Shown here: positions 9,103 through 17,472 of the stretch, one piece after another | Layout: every line of letters begins with the position of its first letter | Numbering within the stretch: the stretch's first letter is position 1 | Origin: Paraburkholderia tropica | GTDB lineage: Bacteria; Pseudomonadota; Gammaproteobacteria; Burkholderiales; Burkholderiaceae | NCBI RefSeq assembly: GCF_900109265.1 | Contig: NZ_FNZM01000018.1 | Span: 83,021 to 147,020 of the forward strand | DNA length: 64,000 bases | Direction of reading: 5' to 3' | Program-made: the position numbers and the translations under genes | Notes under the pieces: generated by a model | What the model saw: the letters and a program-made list of their open reading frames with translations, nothing else | The model's database searches: none | What the model was told of the DNA's origin: nothing

Positions 9103-10292
9103 GCGCAGGCCAAATCGATCCCGCCGCGCTCGCGGCCCTCGAACGCTCGGCGCAAAACCTGCTCAACGCGGGGCGTTTCGACGAAGCGGAAGCGCTGCTC
9201 GCACCCTCGCTCGCGTCGGGCACAGGACCGCTGCGCCTGTGGCGCCTGATGGCCGCCGCGCTGCGTCCGCAAGGCAAACTCGCGGGCACGCGCGCGATCC
9301 AGGAAATGCTGGTCGCGAATCTGCCCGGCGATTACCCGATACGTTTCGATCTCGCGGAAACGCTGCTGCTGCTCGGCGAATTCGAACGCGGCTGGCGCGA
9401 ATATCGCTATCGCTACAGCCTCGCGCACACGACGCAATACGAGCGCAAGGTGCAGATGCCGCGCTGGGAAGGCCAGCGACTCACCGGCAAAACGCTGCTG
9501 ATTCACGATGAACAGGGCTACGGCGACACCTTCCAGTTCATGCGCATGGTGCCGTGGGCGAAGGCGCGCAGCGGCGCGCGCGTGGTGCTCGAAGTGAACG
9601 CCGAAGCGCTGCCGCTCGCGCGCCGCCTCGGCGGCTACGACGAACTCGTCGTGCGCGGCGACCTGCCGCCCGCCTTCGATCAGCATTGCGAAATGATGAG
9701 CCTGCCGATGGCGATGCAAATCAAGCTGACCGACCTGCCCGGCCAGGTGCCCTATCTGAGTGCCGATCCGCAACGCGTCGAACACTGGCGCGCGCGCCTC
9801 GCCCATCTGCCGCGCCCGCTTGTCGCACTTGTCTGGGCCGGGCGCCCGACGCACGGCAACGACGCGAACCGTTCGCTGGCGCTCGCGCGCCTCGCGCCGC
9901 TCGCGGCCACGGGCGCGAGCTTCGTCTCGATCCAGAAAGGCCCCGCCGAAGCGCAGGCGAACGAGCCGCCCGCGGGCATGTCGCTGCTATCGCTGAGCGA
10001 CGAGATTCGCGATTTCGAGGACACGGCCGCGATTCTCGAAGTCGCCGACCTGCTGATTTCCGTCGATTCGTCGCCGGTGCATCTGGCGGGCGCGCTCGGG
10101 CGGCCGGTCTGGGTAATGCTGCCGTTCGTGCCCGACTGGCGCTGGCTGCTCGGCCGCGACGACAGCCCGTGGTATCCGTCGATGAAGCTCTATCGCCAGC
10201 CGCAGCGCGGCGACTGGGACAGCGTCACGCGCGCGCTCGCCAGCGATCTCAAGCGCCTTGTGGCGAAGACGCCGAGGCGCGCCACACCATGA
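9099..10292 (+). CDS. TPR-linked GT9-like glycosyltransferase
   Basis: 397 aa. A short TPR-like N-terminus (about 1-100) precedes a two-Rossmann glycosyltransferase. Recognisable marks are HDEQGYGDTFQFMRM (about 136-150) and SVDSSPVHLAGALGRPVWVM (about 321-340), the donor-site signature seen in TPR-containing heptosyltransferase-family proteins. I start it at 9099, where ATGA overlaps the sulfotransferase stop; the frame is open much further upstream, but that part lies within the sulfotransferase gene. It ends in ATGA overlap with the lipoprotein gene. Likely role: adding a sugar to a protein or surface polysaccharide. Heptose is possible but the donor cannot be read from sequence. Confidence 0.82.
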   Translation: MSAGQIDPAALAALERSAQNLLNAGRFDEAEALLAPSLASGTGPLRLWRLMAAALRPQGKLAGTRAIQEMLVANLPGDYPIRFDLAETLLLLGEFERGWREYRYRYSLAHTTQYERKVQMPRWEGQRLTGKTLLIHDEQGYGDTFQFMRMVPWAKARSGARVVLEVNAEALPLARRLGGYDELVVRGDLPPAFDQHCEMMSLPMAMQIKLTDLPGQVPYLSADPQRVEHWRARLAHLPRPLVALVWAGRPTHGNDANRSLALARLAPLAATGASFVSIQKGPAEAQANEPPAGMSLLSLSDEIRDFEDTAAILEVADLLISVDSSPVHLAGALGRPVWVMLPFVPDWRWLLGRDDSPWYPSMKLYRQPQRGDWDSVTRALASDLKRLVAKTPRRATP

Positions 10293-11185
10293 ACTTCACG
10301 AGCATCATGCGGCGCTTCCCGCTTCTGGACCTGTCGCGCGCATTCGGCAGTTTCGGCCTGATCGTCGGCGCGGCTTTGCAGTTGAGCGGTTGCGCGGCGC
10401 TCGACCGCGACGCGCACGCCGACGCACTCGCCGCGCACGCCGCCCCCGCTCCGCTGGTGCGCGAGCAGATCGCCACGCCGCAATTCGTGCTCACGGCATG
10501 GACACGCATCACGCAGCCGGGCCAGCCGATCGACGTGTATATCGAAGGCGACGGCCTCGCGTGGCTCTCGCGCAGCGAACCCTCGCTCGATCCCACGCCG
10601 CGCGAAGCGACCGGCCTCGCGCTCGCCGCCGCCGATCCCGGCCCGAACGTGGCCTATCTCGCGCGCCCTTGCCAGTTCACGCCGATGGCGCTCAATCCGC
10701 GCTGCTCGGTGCCCTGGTGGACCGGCAAACGTTTTGCGCCTGAGGTAGTCGCGTCGATGAACGACGCCGTGGGCCAGATCGCCGCGCGCGCGCCGGGCCA
10801 GCGTCTGAATCTGATCGGCTTTTCCGGCGGCGGCGCGATTGCCGTGCTGGTCGCCGCGCGCCGCCACGACGTCGCCACGCTGCGCACCGTCGCGGGCAAT
10901 CTCGACGACGAATACATCAATCGCACCCACGGCGTTTCCGCGATGCCGGATTCGCTCAATCCCGTCGATGCCGCCGCGCGCGTCGCCACGATTGCGCAGA
11001 TCCACTTCGACAGCGACGCCGACCGCATCGTCACGCCCGAAGTCGCGCGCCGGTTCGCGGCGGCGGCGGGCGGCCGCTGCGTGAGCGTGCGCACGGTGCC
11101 GGGCATGGAACACGACGGCGACTGGAGCCGTCAGTGGCCCATGCTATTGCAGATCGCGCCACGCTGCGAATCAAGCAACGAATAA
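10289..11185 (+). CDS. Lipoprotein alpha/beta hydrolase
   Basis: 298 aa. The N-terminal region has a hydrophobic stretch ending in a lipobox (LSGC), so the protein is probably lipid-anchored. The hydrolase fold is indicated by the nucleophile elbow GFSGGG with Ser179, an acidic cluster FDSDAD (Asp241/243/245) and His275 (GMEHDGDW), which together supply a plausible catalytic triad. It overlaps the glycosyltransferase gene by ATGA and is the last gene of the three-gene coupled set. The substrate is unknown. The operon context points to the envelope or the same surface structure that the upstream enzymes modify. Confidence 0.78.
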   Translation: MNFTSIMRRFPLLDLSRAFGSFGLIVGAALQLSGCAALDRDAHADALAAHAAPAPLVREQIATPQFVLTAWTRITQPGQPIDVYIEGDGLAWLSRSEPSLDPTPREATGLALAAADPGPNVAYLARPCQFTPMALNPRCSVPWWTGKRFAPEVVASMNDAVGQIAARAPGQRLNLIGFSGGGAIAVLVAARRHDVATLRTVAGNLDDEYINRTHGVSAMPDSLNPVDAAARVATIAQIHFDSDADRIVTPEVARRFAAAAGGRCVSVRTVPGMEHDGDWSRQWPMLLQIAPRCESSNE

Positions 11186-11264
11186 AGCCGGAACGCACGC
11201 GCCGCCGCAGTGCGTCGCCGCACCACGTCGAGGCATGGACACCCCAACGCGGGGAATCGCGAAC

Positions 11265-11282
11265 CGCGCACTTAAGTGCGCG
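11265..11282. promoter_or_regulatory. 18-bp perfect palindrome upstream of a GGDEF/EAL gene
   Basis: CGCGCACTTAAGTGCGCG is perfectly self-complementary and lies 116 bp before the start of the GGDEF/EAL gene and 80 bp after the lipoprotein gene. It could be a dimeric repressor site or part of a terminator; no T tract follows. Confidence 0.4.
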
Positions 11283-11397
11283 CACAACCTTGCCGTCAAA
11301 CAGAGAGAATGGCGCGTAATCTCGCGCGCTAATATTGGGCACGTCGATTTTCAGTACAGAATGTAGCGTAAAACAGGGTGTCATTTTGGCGCGAGCG

Positions 11398-14300
11398 ATG
11401 AAACACAATCCGTTTTTTCGACTGCTGGGCCGTTTGCGCGTGGGCCGCAAATTGCTGCTGATCTATCTGCTCGATCTGAGCGCGGTGGTGTATATCAGCA
11501 GCATCCTGATTCACGAGAAATACATGTCGATCGATTTCTCGCAAAAGGAAATCGTCGGCAATGCTTATCTCGCGAGCGTGCGCGACGCCATCATCGACGT
11601 CGCCCAGCGCGGCGCGGGCGGTACGCTCGACGCGTCGCGCGTGGCGCGCACCACCGCCGCGCTCGCCAATGCCGAGCAGCAATACGGCGCCAACATGCAG
11701 AGCGGCGAGCTGAATGCGCGCGTGCGCGCCGCGCTCGATGCGCTCACGCAGGTGCCCGACACCTCGATCGCCGCCGAGACCGCCAACTCGCGCGCCGTGC
11801 ACGACGCGCTCTCGGCCTGCCGCGATCTGATCACGCGCGTGGGCAATCAATCGAATCTGATTCTCGACCCCGACCTCGACAGCTATTACTCGATGTCGCT
11901 GTCGATCCTGCGCTACCCCGCGCTGCTCGACGCCGTGGACGGCATCGGCCATCGTCTGCACGAAGGCGCGAACGATGCGCAGCGGCGGCGCGAACTGAGC
12001 ACGCGCTATCTCGTGCTCGAAGGTCAGCTCGATGCCGTGGCGCAAGGGCTGCGCTCCGACTTCGCCGAAGCGGGCGCGGCCAACGAACATGTCCAGCGCG
12101 CGCTGAATCCGCCGATCACCCGCCTGCTCGCGGCGCTCGAAACGTATCGCGACGCCGCGCGCGTGGCCGTGGCCCACGACGGCGCCGACGACGCCTCGCG
12201 CGACGCCGCCGACGCGGCCCAGCGCGCGCTCGTCGCGAGCGTGGGCGACGCGTGGCGCGCCACCGGCGCGGAACTCGACACGCTGCTGCACGCGCGCGTG
12301 AGCGCGCTGTTCTCGCGCATGTGGCTGCATCTGGGCACCGCGCTGTTTCTGCTGTGCGGCATTCTGTCGATGGTCTATCTGGTCGCGCAGCAGATCTCGC
12401 GGCCGCTGCGCCAGCTCGCGCGCGTGATGGACACCGTGCGCCGCACCGGCGACCATCGTCTGCGCGCCTCGTGGCACAGTCAGGATGAAATCGGCCAGCT
12501 GGTGAGCGGCTTCAACGACATGCTCGCGCAGCTCGATCACGAGCGCGACGTGCAGAAGGAACTCGCCGCCACGGCGCGCGCGTCGGAAGCGCAGCACGCG
12601 CTCGTGGAAGCCACGCCGGTGCCCATGATGGTCACGGCCGTGCCCGGCCACGAAGTGCTGCACGCCAATCATCCGGCGCTCTACTGGCTCAACGGCCGCA
12701 CCTCGGACCCGTGGGCCTACGGACTCGATTCCGCGGTGCGCGCACGCTTTTTCCAGCAGCTTTCCGATCGCGACGCCATCGACGAATTCGAAGTGCGCTG
12801 GATGGCGAGCGAGGAGCCCACGTGGGCGATGCTCTCGGCACGCCGCCTCAAGTTTCAGGGCCGCGACGCGGTGCTCACCGCCTTCACGCCGATCAATCAG
12901 ATCAAGCTGATGGAGCAGCGTCTCGAACTCTGGGCGAAGGTGTTCGAGGCTTCATCCGAAGCCATCCTCATTCTCGACAGCGAACGCCGCCTGCTGACCG
13001 CGAACGCTTCGTTCTACCGCGCCACCGGCTATCGCGCCGCGAACATCAGCGGCATGCTGCCGCGCTTCATCGTGGCGAGCGGCAGCGACGCGCCGCTGAT
13101 GGAACAGCTCGCGGCGCTCGTCGACATCTCCAGCGTCTGGAACGGCGAAGCCGTCGTGCGGCGGCGCGCGGGCGGCGACTATCCCGCGTGGCTCATGATC
13201 AGCGCCGTGCGCGACAAGCACGGCGGCGTCTCGCACTACATCTGCACGCTGATCGACATTACCGACCGCAAGAAGAGCGACGCGCGCATTCAATTTCTCG
13301 CCGAGCACGACGTGCTCACCGAATTGCCCAATCGCGCGCTGTTCACGCGACGCCTCGGCGCAGCCATCGAAACGGCGCGGCAAAGCGGCGAACAGTTGGC
13401 CGTGCTCTTCATCGACCTCGACCGCTTCAAGGACATCAACGACACGCTGGGCCATCACGCGGGCGACGGCCTGCTGCGTTCGGTCTCGCGACGCCTGCTG
13501 CAATCGGTGCGCGCGGGCGACACGGTCAGCCGGCTCGGCGGCGACGAATTCATCGTGCTGCTTGGCGGCGTGACGAGCGCGGCCGACGTCGGCCACCTGA
13601 TCGACGAACGGCTGCTGCCGCTGATGCGCGAGCCGCACACGCTCGGCGGCATGAGCCTGCAGGTGGCGTGCAGCATCGGCATCGCGCTGTATCCGGGCGA
13701 TGGTGAGGATATCGAAACATTGATGCAGAACGCCGACGCCGCCATGTACCGCGCCAAAGCGGGCGGCCGCAATCTCGTCAAGTTCTTCTCGCAGGAAATG
13801 GCCGAGAGCACGCGCCATCGTCTGGAGCTGGATGCGCATTTGCGCACCGCCGTCGAGCGCGGCGAACTCTGGCTCGCGTATCAACCCTGCGTGCACGCCG
13901 AAACGGGCGAGCTGATGAGCGTGGAAGCGCTGCTGCGCTGGCAGCATCCGCATCTGGGACTCGTGCCGCCCGCGCAATTCATTCCGATTGCGGAGGAAAC
14001 GCGGCTCATCGTGCCGATCGGCGCGTGGGTGATCGACGAAGCCTGCCGCCAGATCGCGCGGTGCCGCGCGGCGGGCTTGCCGCCGATGCGCGTGTCGATC
14101 AATCTATCGGTCGTGCAGTTGCGCGACGACGCGCAACTCGTCGAGCGGCTGCGCGCGAGCCTTGCCGCGCATGACGTCAATGCGGGCAGCCTCGAACTCG
14201 AAATCACCGAAACCGTGCTGATGGAAAGCGTGGACCGCTATCTGGGCGTGGTCAACGAGATTCGCGCGCTGGGCGTGAAGCTGTCGCTCGACGACTTCGG

Positions 14301-14613
14301 CACCGGTTATTCGAGCCTCAGTTATTTGCCGCGTTTTCCGCTCGACCGGCTCAAGATCGATCGCGCGTTCGTGAACGGCCGTCTCGACGCGCCCGCCGAT
14401 CTCGCGGTCATCCGCGCGATCGTCGGGCTCGGACATGAACTGGGATTGCGCGTGGTCGCCGAAGGCGTGGAGCAGGAACACGAAGCCCAGGCGCTGCGCC
14501 GCATTGGTTGCGACGAGTTGCAAGGCTTTCTGTATGCGAAGCCGCTGCCGCACGACGCGCTGCTGCAGTGGATACAGGCACGCGCCGAGACCTGCATGGG
14601 CGAGGCGGTTTAG
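11398..14613 (+). CDS. Membrane-bound GGDEF-EAL c-di-GMP enzyme with HAMP and PAS domains
   Basis: 1071 aa. A first membrane helix lies near residues 15-40, a second near 305-330, with a periplasmic sensor region between. A HAMP segment (about 330-385) and a PAS-like region (about 420-630) follow. The diguanylate cyclase motif is an intact GGDEF (714-718), preceded five residues upstream by the inhibitory RxxD site (RAGD). The phosphodiesterase has EAL (843-845), the NLS, ETVLMES and DDFGTGYSS elements and EGVEQ, so both domains look competent. I prefer the ATG at 11398 to the TTG at 11335, because the first helix begins immediately after it. It likely sets local c-di-GMP in response to a periplasmic signal. 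Confidence 0.9.
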   Translation: MKHNPFFRLLGRLRVGRKLLLIYLLDLSAVVYISSILIHEKYMSIDFSQKEIVGNAYLASVRDAIIDVAQRGAGGTLDASRVARTTAALANAEQQYGANMQSGELNARVRAALDALTQVPDTSIAAETANSRAVHDALSACRDLITRVGNQSNLILDPDLDSYYSMSLSILRYPALLDAVDGIGHRLHEGANDAQRRRELSTRYLVLEGQLDAVAQGLRSDFAEAGAANEHVQRALNPPITRLLAALETYRDAARVAVAHDGADDASRDAADAAQRALVASVGDAWRATGAELDTLLHARVSALFSRMWLHLGTALFLLCGILSMVYLVAQQISRPLRQLARVMDTVRRTGDHRLRASWHSQDEIGQLVSGFNDMLAQLDHERDVQKELAATARASEAQHALVEATPVPMMVTAVPGHEVLHANHPALYWLNGRTSDPWAYGLDSAVRARFFQQLSDRDAIDEFEVRWMASEEPTWAMLSARRLKFQGRDAVLTAFTPINQIKLMEQRLELWAKVFEASSEAILILDSERRLLTANASFYRATGYRAANISGMLPRFIVASGSDAPLMEQLAALVDISSVWNGEAVVRRRAGGDYPAWLMISAVRDKHGGVSHYICTLIDITDRKKSDARIQFLAEHDVLTELPNRALFTRRLGAAIETARQSGEQLAVLFIDLDRFKDINDTLGHHAGDGLLRSVSRRLLQSVRAGDTVSRLGGDEFIVLLGGVTSAADVGHLIDERLLPLMREPHTLGGMSLQVACSIGIALYPGDGEDIETLMQNADAAMYRAKAGGRNLVKFFSQEMAESTRHRLELDAHLRTAVERGELWLAYQPCVHAETGELMSVEALLRWQHPHLGLVPPAQFIPIAEETRLIVPIGAWVIDEACRQIARCRAAGLPPMRVSINLSVVQLRDDAQLVERLRASLAAHDVNAGSLELEITETVLMESVDRYLGVVNEIRALGVKLSLDDFGTGYSSLSYLPRFPLDRLKIDRAFVNGRLDAPADLAVIRAIVGLGHELGLRVVAEGVEQEHEAQALRRIGCDELQGFLYAKPLPHDALLQWIQARAETCMGEAV

Positions 14614-14649
14614 ACGACTGAAGCGACTGGGGCGACTGGGGCGACTGAG
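14614..14649 (+). repeat. 9-bp tandem repeat (4 copies) directly after a stop codon
   Basis: Units ACGACTGAA, GCGACTGGG, GCGACTGGG and GCGACTGAG follow the GGDEF/EAL stop without a gap. It is one of several short tandem repeats at gene edges in this window. Confidence 0.7.
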
Positions 14650-14676
14650 GCGATCAGCGCCGCGCAGGCAAAGACA

Positions 14677-15123
14677 TCACAGGAATTTCAGCGCGAGCAT
14701 AATCGTGCTGACCACCGTGCCGACCGCGGCGAAGCATTTGCCCACGCCGAACGCCGTGTTCGTGGGCGGCGGCTTCGAGGGATCGGGCAAGCCGAGCACG
14801 CCGTAAGTGACCGACTTGAGCGACGAAGGCGCATCGGCCGGGTCCGTTGCACTCGTCGAACTCGTCGAGTCAGTCGAACCGGTTGCGTCCGCTGCATCCG
14901 CGCCGGACGTGCCGGCGTCCTGCGTGCCGGCATCCTCGCTGTTCGTGCTTTGTGCGCTGCCGGCCAACGCCTGAGCGCTCTTTTGCAGGCCCTCGTCCGA
15001 CAACGTAACTTTCGTGCTGGGCTCGGGTGCCAGACCCGCATCGCTGGCTGTTTTGGGCGTCGTTGCGCCGACGCGTGTATTCGCAGCCAGAGCCTGACTG
15101 GAGGTGGACGACGTTACCTGCAT
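14677..15123 (-). CDS. Unknown Ser/Thr/Ala-rich protein with C-terminal hydrophobic segment
   Basis: 148 aa. I do not recognise the family. The N-terminal two thirds are low-complexity Ser, Thr, Ala and Asp with a central STKVTLSDEGLQK-like stretch. The last 40 residues (from YGVLGLPDPSKPPP) end in a hydrophobic helix, AAVGTVVSTIMLALKFL, which could insert in a membrane. A good GGGGAG ribosome site lies about 10 bases before the ATG. It is convergent with the GGDEF/EAL gene and divergent from a GNAT gene. It could be a secreted or surface-associated protein, but no function is assigned. Confidence 0.6.
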   Translation of the reverse strand: MQVTSSTSSQALAANTRVGATTPKTASDAGLAPEPSTKVTLSDEGLQKSAQALAGSAQSTNSEDAGTQDAGTSGADAADATGSTDSTSSTSATDPADAPSSLKSVTYGVLGLPDPSKPPPTNTAFGVGKCFAAVGTVVSTIMLALKFL

Positions 15124-15364
15124 AGTTGACTACTCCCCGCCTATTTACGCGCCGACATGAAGCTTTAACGTTTGCGTGCTTCATCGTGCGACGCCGCCGA
15201 TATTCGTTCACTTTTATATCGACCGGGAATTTGAATACTTGAGGTTTACACCCATAGATTTAATTCGGACAATTGAATTACTTCCCATTCATTTCCAATC
15301 CTTTCCTGCGTGTAATAATTTAATCGATTTCGAATAACATGAATCCCTCACGAGGTGCATTCCA

Positions 15365-15916
15365 TTGAGCGTCGAAAATTTTGAAACCACCGCGCTGCAG
15401 TCGGCACGCCTGAGCCTCGCGCCGTTGCGCGCGCAACATGCCGCCATCCTGTTCGAAGGGTTGAGCGACCCGGCCGCCTATCGCTACATTCCACAAACGC
15501 CGCCCGCTAGCGTGGAAGCTTTGCAGTCGCGCTACGAGAAGCTGGAGAGCCGCCGCTCGCCGGATGCGAGCGAAGCATGGCTGAACTGGGCGCTCATCGG
15601 CGACGATAGCCGCGCGCATGGCTATGTTCAGGCGACGATACAACTGGCGGCGCGGGAAGCGTGGATCGCCTATTTCGTTTTTTCGCCGAGCCAGCGTCAG
15701 GGTTACGCAAAGGAAGCGCTGGGCGCGCTGCTGCCGGCGTTACGCGAGGTGTACGGCATCGGGCGCTTTCATGCGGAAATCGACACGCGCAATATCGCGT
15801 CGATCCGGCTCGTGGAATCGCTGGGATTCGAATGCGTGCGGCGTATCGATCACGCCGACGAATTCAAAGGCGCCGTCAGCGACGAATTCCACTACGCGCT
15901 GACGATGGCGTCTTGA
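15365..15916 (+). CDS. GNAT-family N-acetyltransferase
   Basis: 183 aa. The fold is recognisable by the RLSLAPLRAQHA start, the acetyl-CoA loop region SQRQGYAKEALGALLP and the late NIASIRLVESLGF motif, typical of RimJ/RimL-type or small-molecule acetyltransferases. The start is a TTG: GAGGTG lies 9-14 bases upstream, and the nearest ATG (15339) is in another frame. The gene stands alone, divergent from the Ser/Thr-rich protein and convergent with the ABC ATPase. The substrate is not predictable. Confidence 0.82.
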   Translation: MSVENFETTALQSARLSLAPLRAQHAAILFEGLSDPAAYRYIPQTPPASVEALQSRYEKLESRRSPDASEAWLNWALIGDDSRAHGYVQATIQLAAREAWIAYFVFSPSQRQGYAKEALGALLPALREVYGIGRFHAEIDTRNIASIRLVESLGFECVRRIDHADEFKGAVSDEFHYALTMAS

Positions 15917-15941
15917 ACCAAGACCATGCCGAACCGGTTGC

Positions 15942-16565
15942 TCACGCAACCGACGCGAGTTCCGCGAAATTCGTCGTGCGGGCTTCGCAAGCCTGCACGA
16001 GTTTCAGATCGTGACTCGAAAAGAACACGACGCGATCTTTCGCCAGCGTCTTGAACAGGTCGACGAGCACGGCGCGCGTGGTCGCGTCGAGCCCGTTGCC
16101 CGGTTCGTCCGCGATGATGACCGCAGGGTCGCCAATCGTCGTCGCGGTCAGGAAGAACTTCTTGCGCGTGCCGAGTGACATCTGCTCGAAGCGCTTCTCC
16201 AGATGCGGCTCCAGGCCGAAGCGATGCGCGAGGTCGATGACGCGCGCATCCACCGTGGTCTGCCTGGCCGAGGCCACGAGTTCGAGCAGTTCGCGCCCGG
16301 TTTGAAACGGATACGCCATGCAGTCGTCGGGCACGAAGGCCAGCGCGGCTTTTGCCTTGAGCGGCTCGGTGCGCAGCGAATGGCCGTCGATCCAGATCTC
16401 GCCTTCGCTGGCGTCGATCGCGCCCGCGAGCATGCCGAGCAAGGTGGATTTGCCGCTGCCGTTTTCATCGCAGAGCGCCACGCATCCCGGGCCGGACGCG
16501 TAATGAAGACCCTGAAAAATGACGTGACTTCCGTAGCGTTTGCTGAGGTGTTCGAATCGGAGCAT
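15942..16565 (-). CDS. ABC transporter ATPase, orphan, with altered Walker A
   Basis: 207 aa, at the short end for the family. The P-loop reads DENGSGKST (33-41), with Asp replacing the first glycine. The signature is MSLGTRKK (129-136), Walker B is VIIADEP and the switch histidine is in SSHD. The ATG at 16565 is used; a TTG five codons upstream would overlap the preceding stop. No intact permease lies nearby: the 150 bp upstream hold only a short, frame-broken hydrophobic fragment. The protein may serve an unlinked permease or be decaying. The C-terminal ~15 residues (EARTTNFAELASVA) look non-conserved. Confidence 0.8.
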   Translation of the reverse strand: MLRFEHLSKRYGSHVIFQGLHYASGPGCVALCDENGSGKSTLLGMLAGAIDASEGEIWIDGHSLRTEPLKAKAALAFVPDDCMAYPFQTGRELLELVASARQTTVDARVIDLAHRFGLEPHLEKRFEQMSLGTRKKFFLTATTIGDPAVIIADEPGNGLDATTRAVLVDLFKTLAKDRVVFFSSHDLKLVQACEARTTNFAELASVA

Positions 16566-16576
16566 GGAGAATGAGG

Positions 16577-16734
16577 TCAAACGAAAAAGTGCCAGGCGGC
16601 CGCGACCCAGATCGCGGCCAGCAGCAGCGGCGCAATGGCCGCGATCGGGAGTGCGAGCGTCAGCGTCGCCAATGCCTGCGCAGCAAACGCGCCGCGCTAA
16701 AGGCGTACCACCGAAGCCGAAGAGACAGCAGCAT
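16577..16734 (-). pseudogene. Possible remnant of the ABC permease partner
   Basis: Reading leftward, an ATG at 16734 opens MLLSLRLRWYAFSAARLLRR, which stops at 16660. In another frame a strongly hydrophobic tail (ALATLTLALPIAAIAPLLLA, then AIWVAAAWHFFV) runs to a stop at 16577, 12 bp before the ATPase start. An N-terminal basic piece plus a C-terminal membrane helix in different frames is what a large internal deletion and frameshift in a permease would leave. A short genuine membrane peptide is the alternative. Confidence is low because the fragment is small. Confidence 0.35.
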
Positions 16735-16839
16735 GTCCCTGTTTCCGCTTATTGAGTCTTTCGCCATTCTCCAATATATCGGCGAAGGATCGACGAAAAG
16801 CGTCAATAAAGCGGCGATAAAGCGGCAATAACCGCGTCG

Positions 16840-17190
16840 CTACGGCGCCGCTTTCTCGATCATGCAATGCAAACGCGCCATCGACCGCGCATCGAGCGTA
16901 TGCATTTCGCAGCCCACGCGGCTCCAGCCGCGTTCATGATCTTCGGCGATCCAGCGCACGTCGAGAAACACGGCCACGACGATCTCGTCCTCGCCGTCCA
17001 CAGCCGACGACTGGAGCCAGCCCGACACCGTTTCGCCCCGCGAAAACAAGCCGCTTCGCGCATGCAGGAGCGCGCCGTGCGAGCTCAGATCGGCAACCTG
17101 CGCGAGCGCCCTGCCGTCCTTGTTCAGCAACAGCGGCGCGAAAAGCATCGGCGTGCGCACGTCGCGCCGGAAATCGCGTTCACTTCCCAT
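16840..17190 (-). CDS. PilZ-domain c-di-GMP-binding protein
   Basis: 116 aa from the ATG at 17190 (a GTG three codons upstream is possible). The c-di-GMP contacts expected for PilZ are present: basic motif RDFRRDVR near the N-terminus and DLSSHG about 30 residues later, followed by a beta-rich body ending in CEMHTLDARSMARLHCMIE. Such proteins read c-di-GMP and act on motility, polysaccharide or adhesion machinery. It lies between two GGDEF/EAL genes, so local signalling is plausible, although PilZ effectors are often unlinked from their cyclases. Confidence 0.85.
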   Translation of the reverse strand: MGSERDFRRDVRTPMLFAPLLLNKDGRALAQVADLSSHGALLHARSGLFSRGETVSGWLQSSAVDGEDEIVVAVFLDVRWIAEDHERGWSRVGCEMHTLDARSMARLHCMIEKAAP

Positions 17191-17398
17191 ATGAATCACA
17201 CCCGTTTTTCAGCATGTATTTTTATCGTGCTGATCGCGTCGAGGACCCGGTTCAACTCGATTCAGGTCCCGCCCGGCTTTCCGTATAAAGGAAATATTTA
17301 AATCATCACCATGCGGTGCGGATTGTAGCGTGTGCGCTTGTCATCGAACACTAATTATTCCGGACCAAGCGAATCGTAAGCTATCTGAATGCGCGATT

Positions 17399-17431
17399 GC
17401 CACGCATGCGCCACGCATGCGCCACGCAAGC
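17399..17431 (+). repeat. 11-bp tandem repeat (3 copies)
   Basis: GCCACGCATGC occurs twice, then once with one change (GCCACGCAAGC). It lies about 40 bp beyond the 3' end of the leftward MHYT-GGDEF-EAL gene. Confidence 0.7.
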
Positions 17432-17472
17432 GCCGCATGAGCGGCATTGTCGGCGCATTCGGCACGCGGCAT

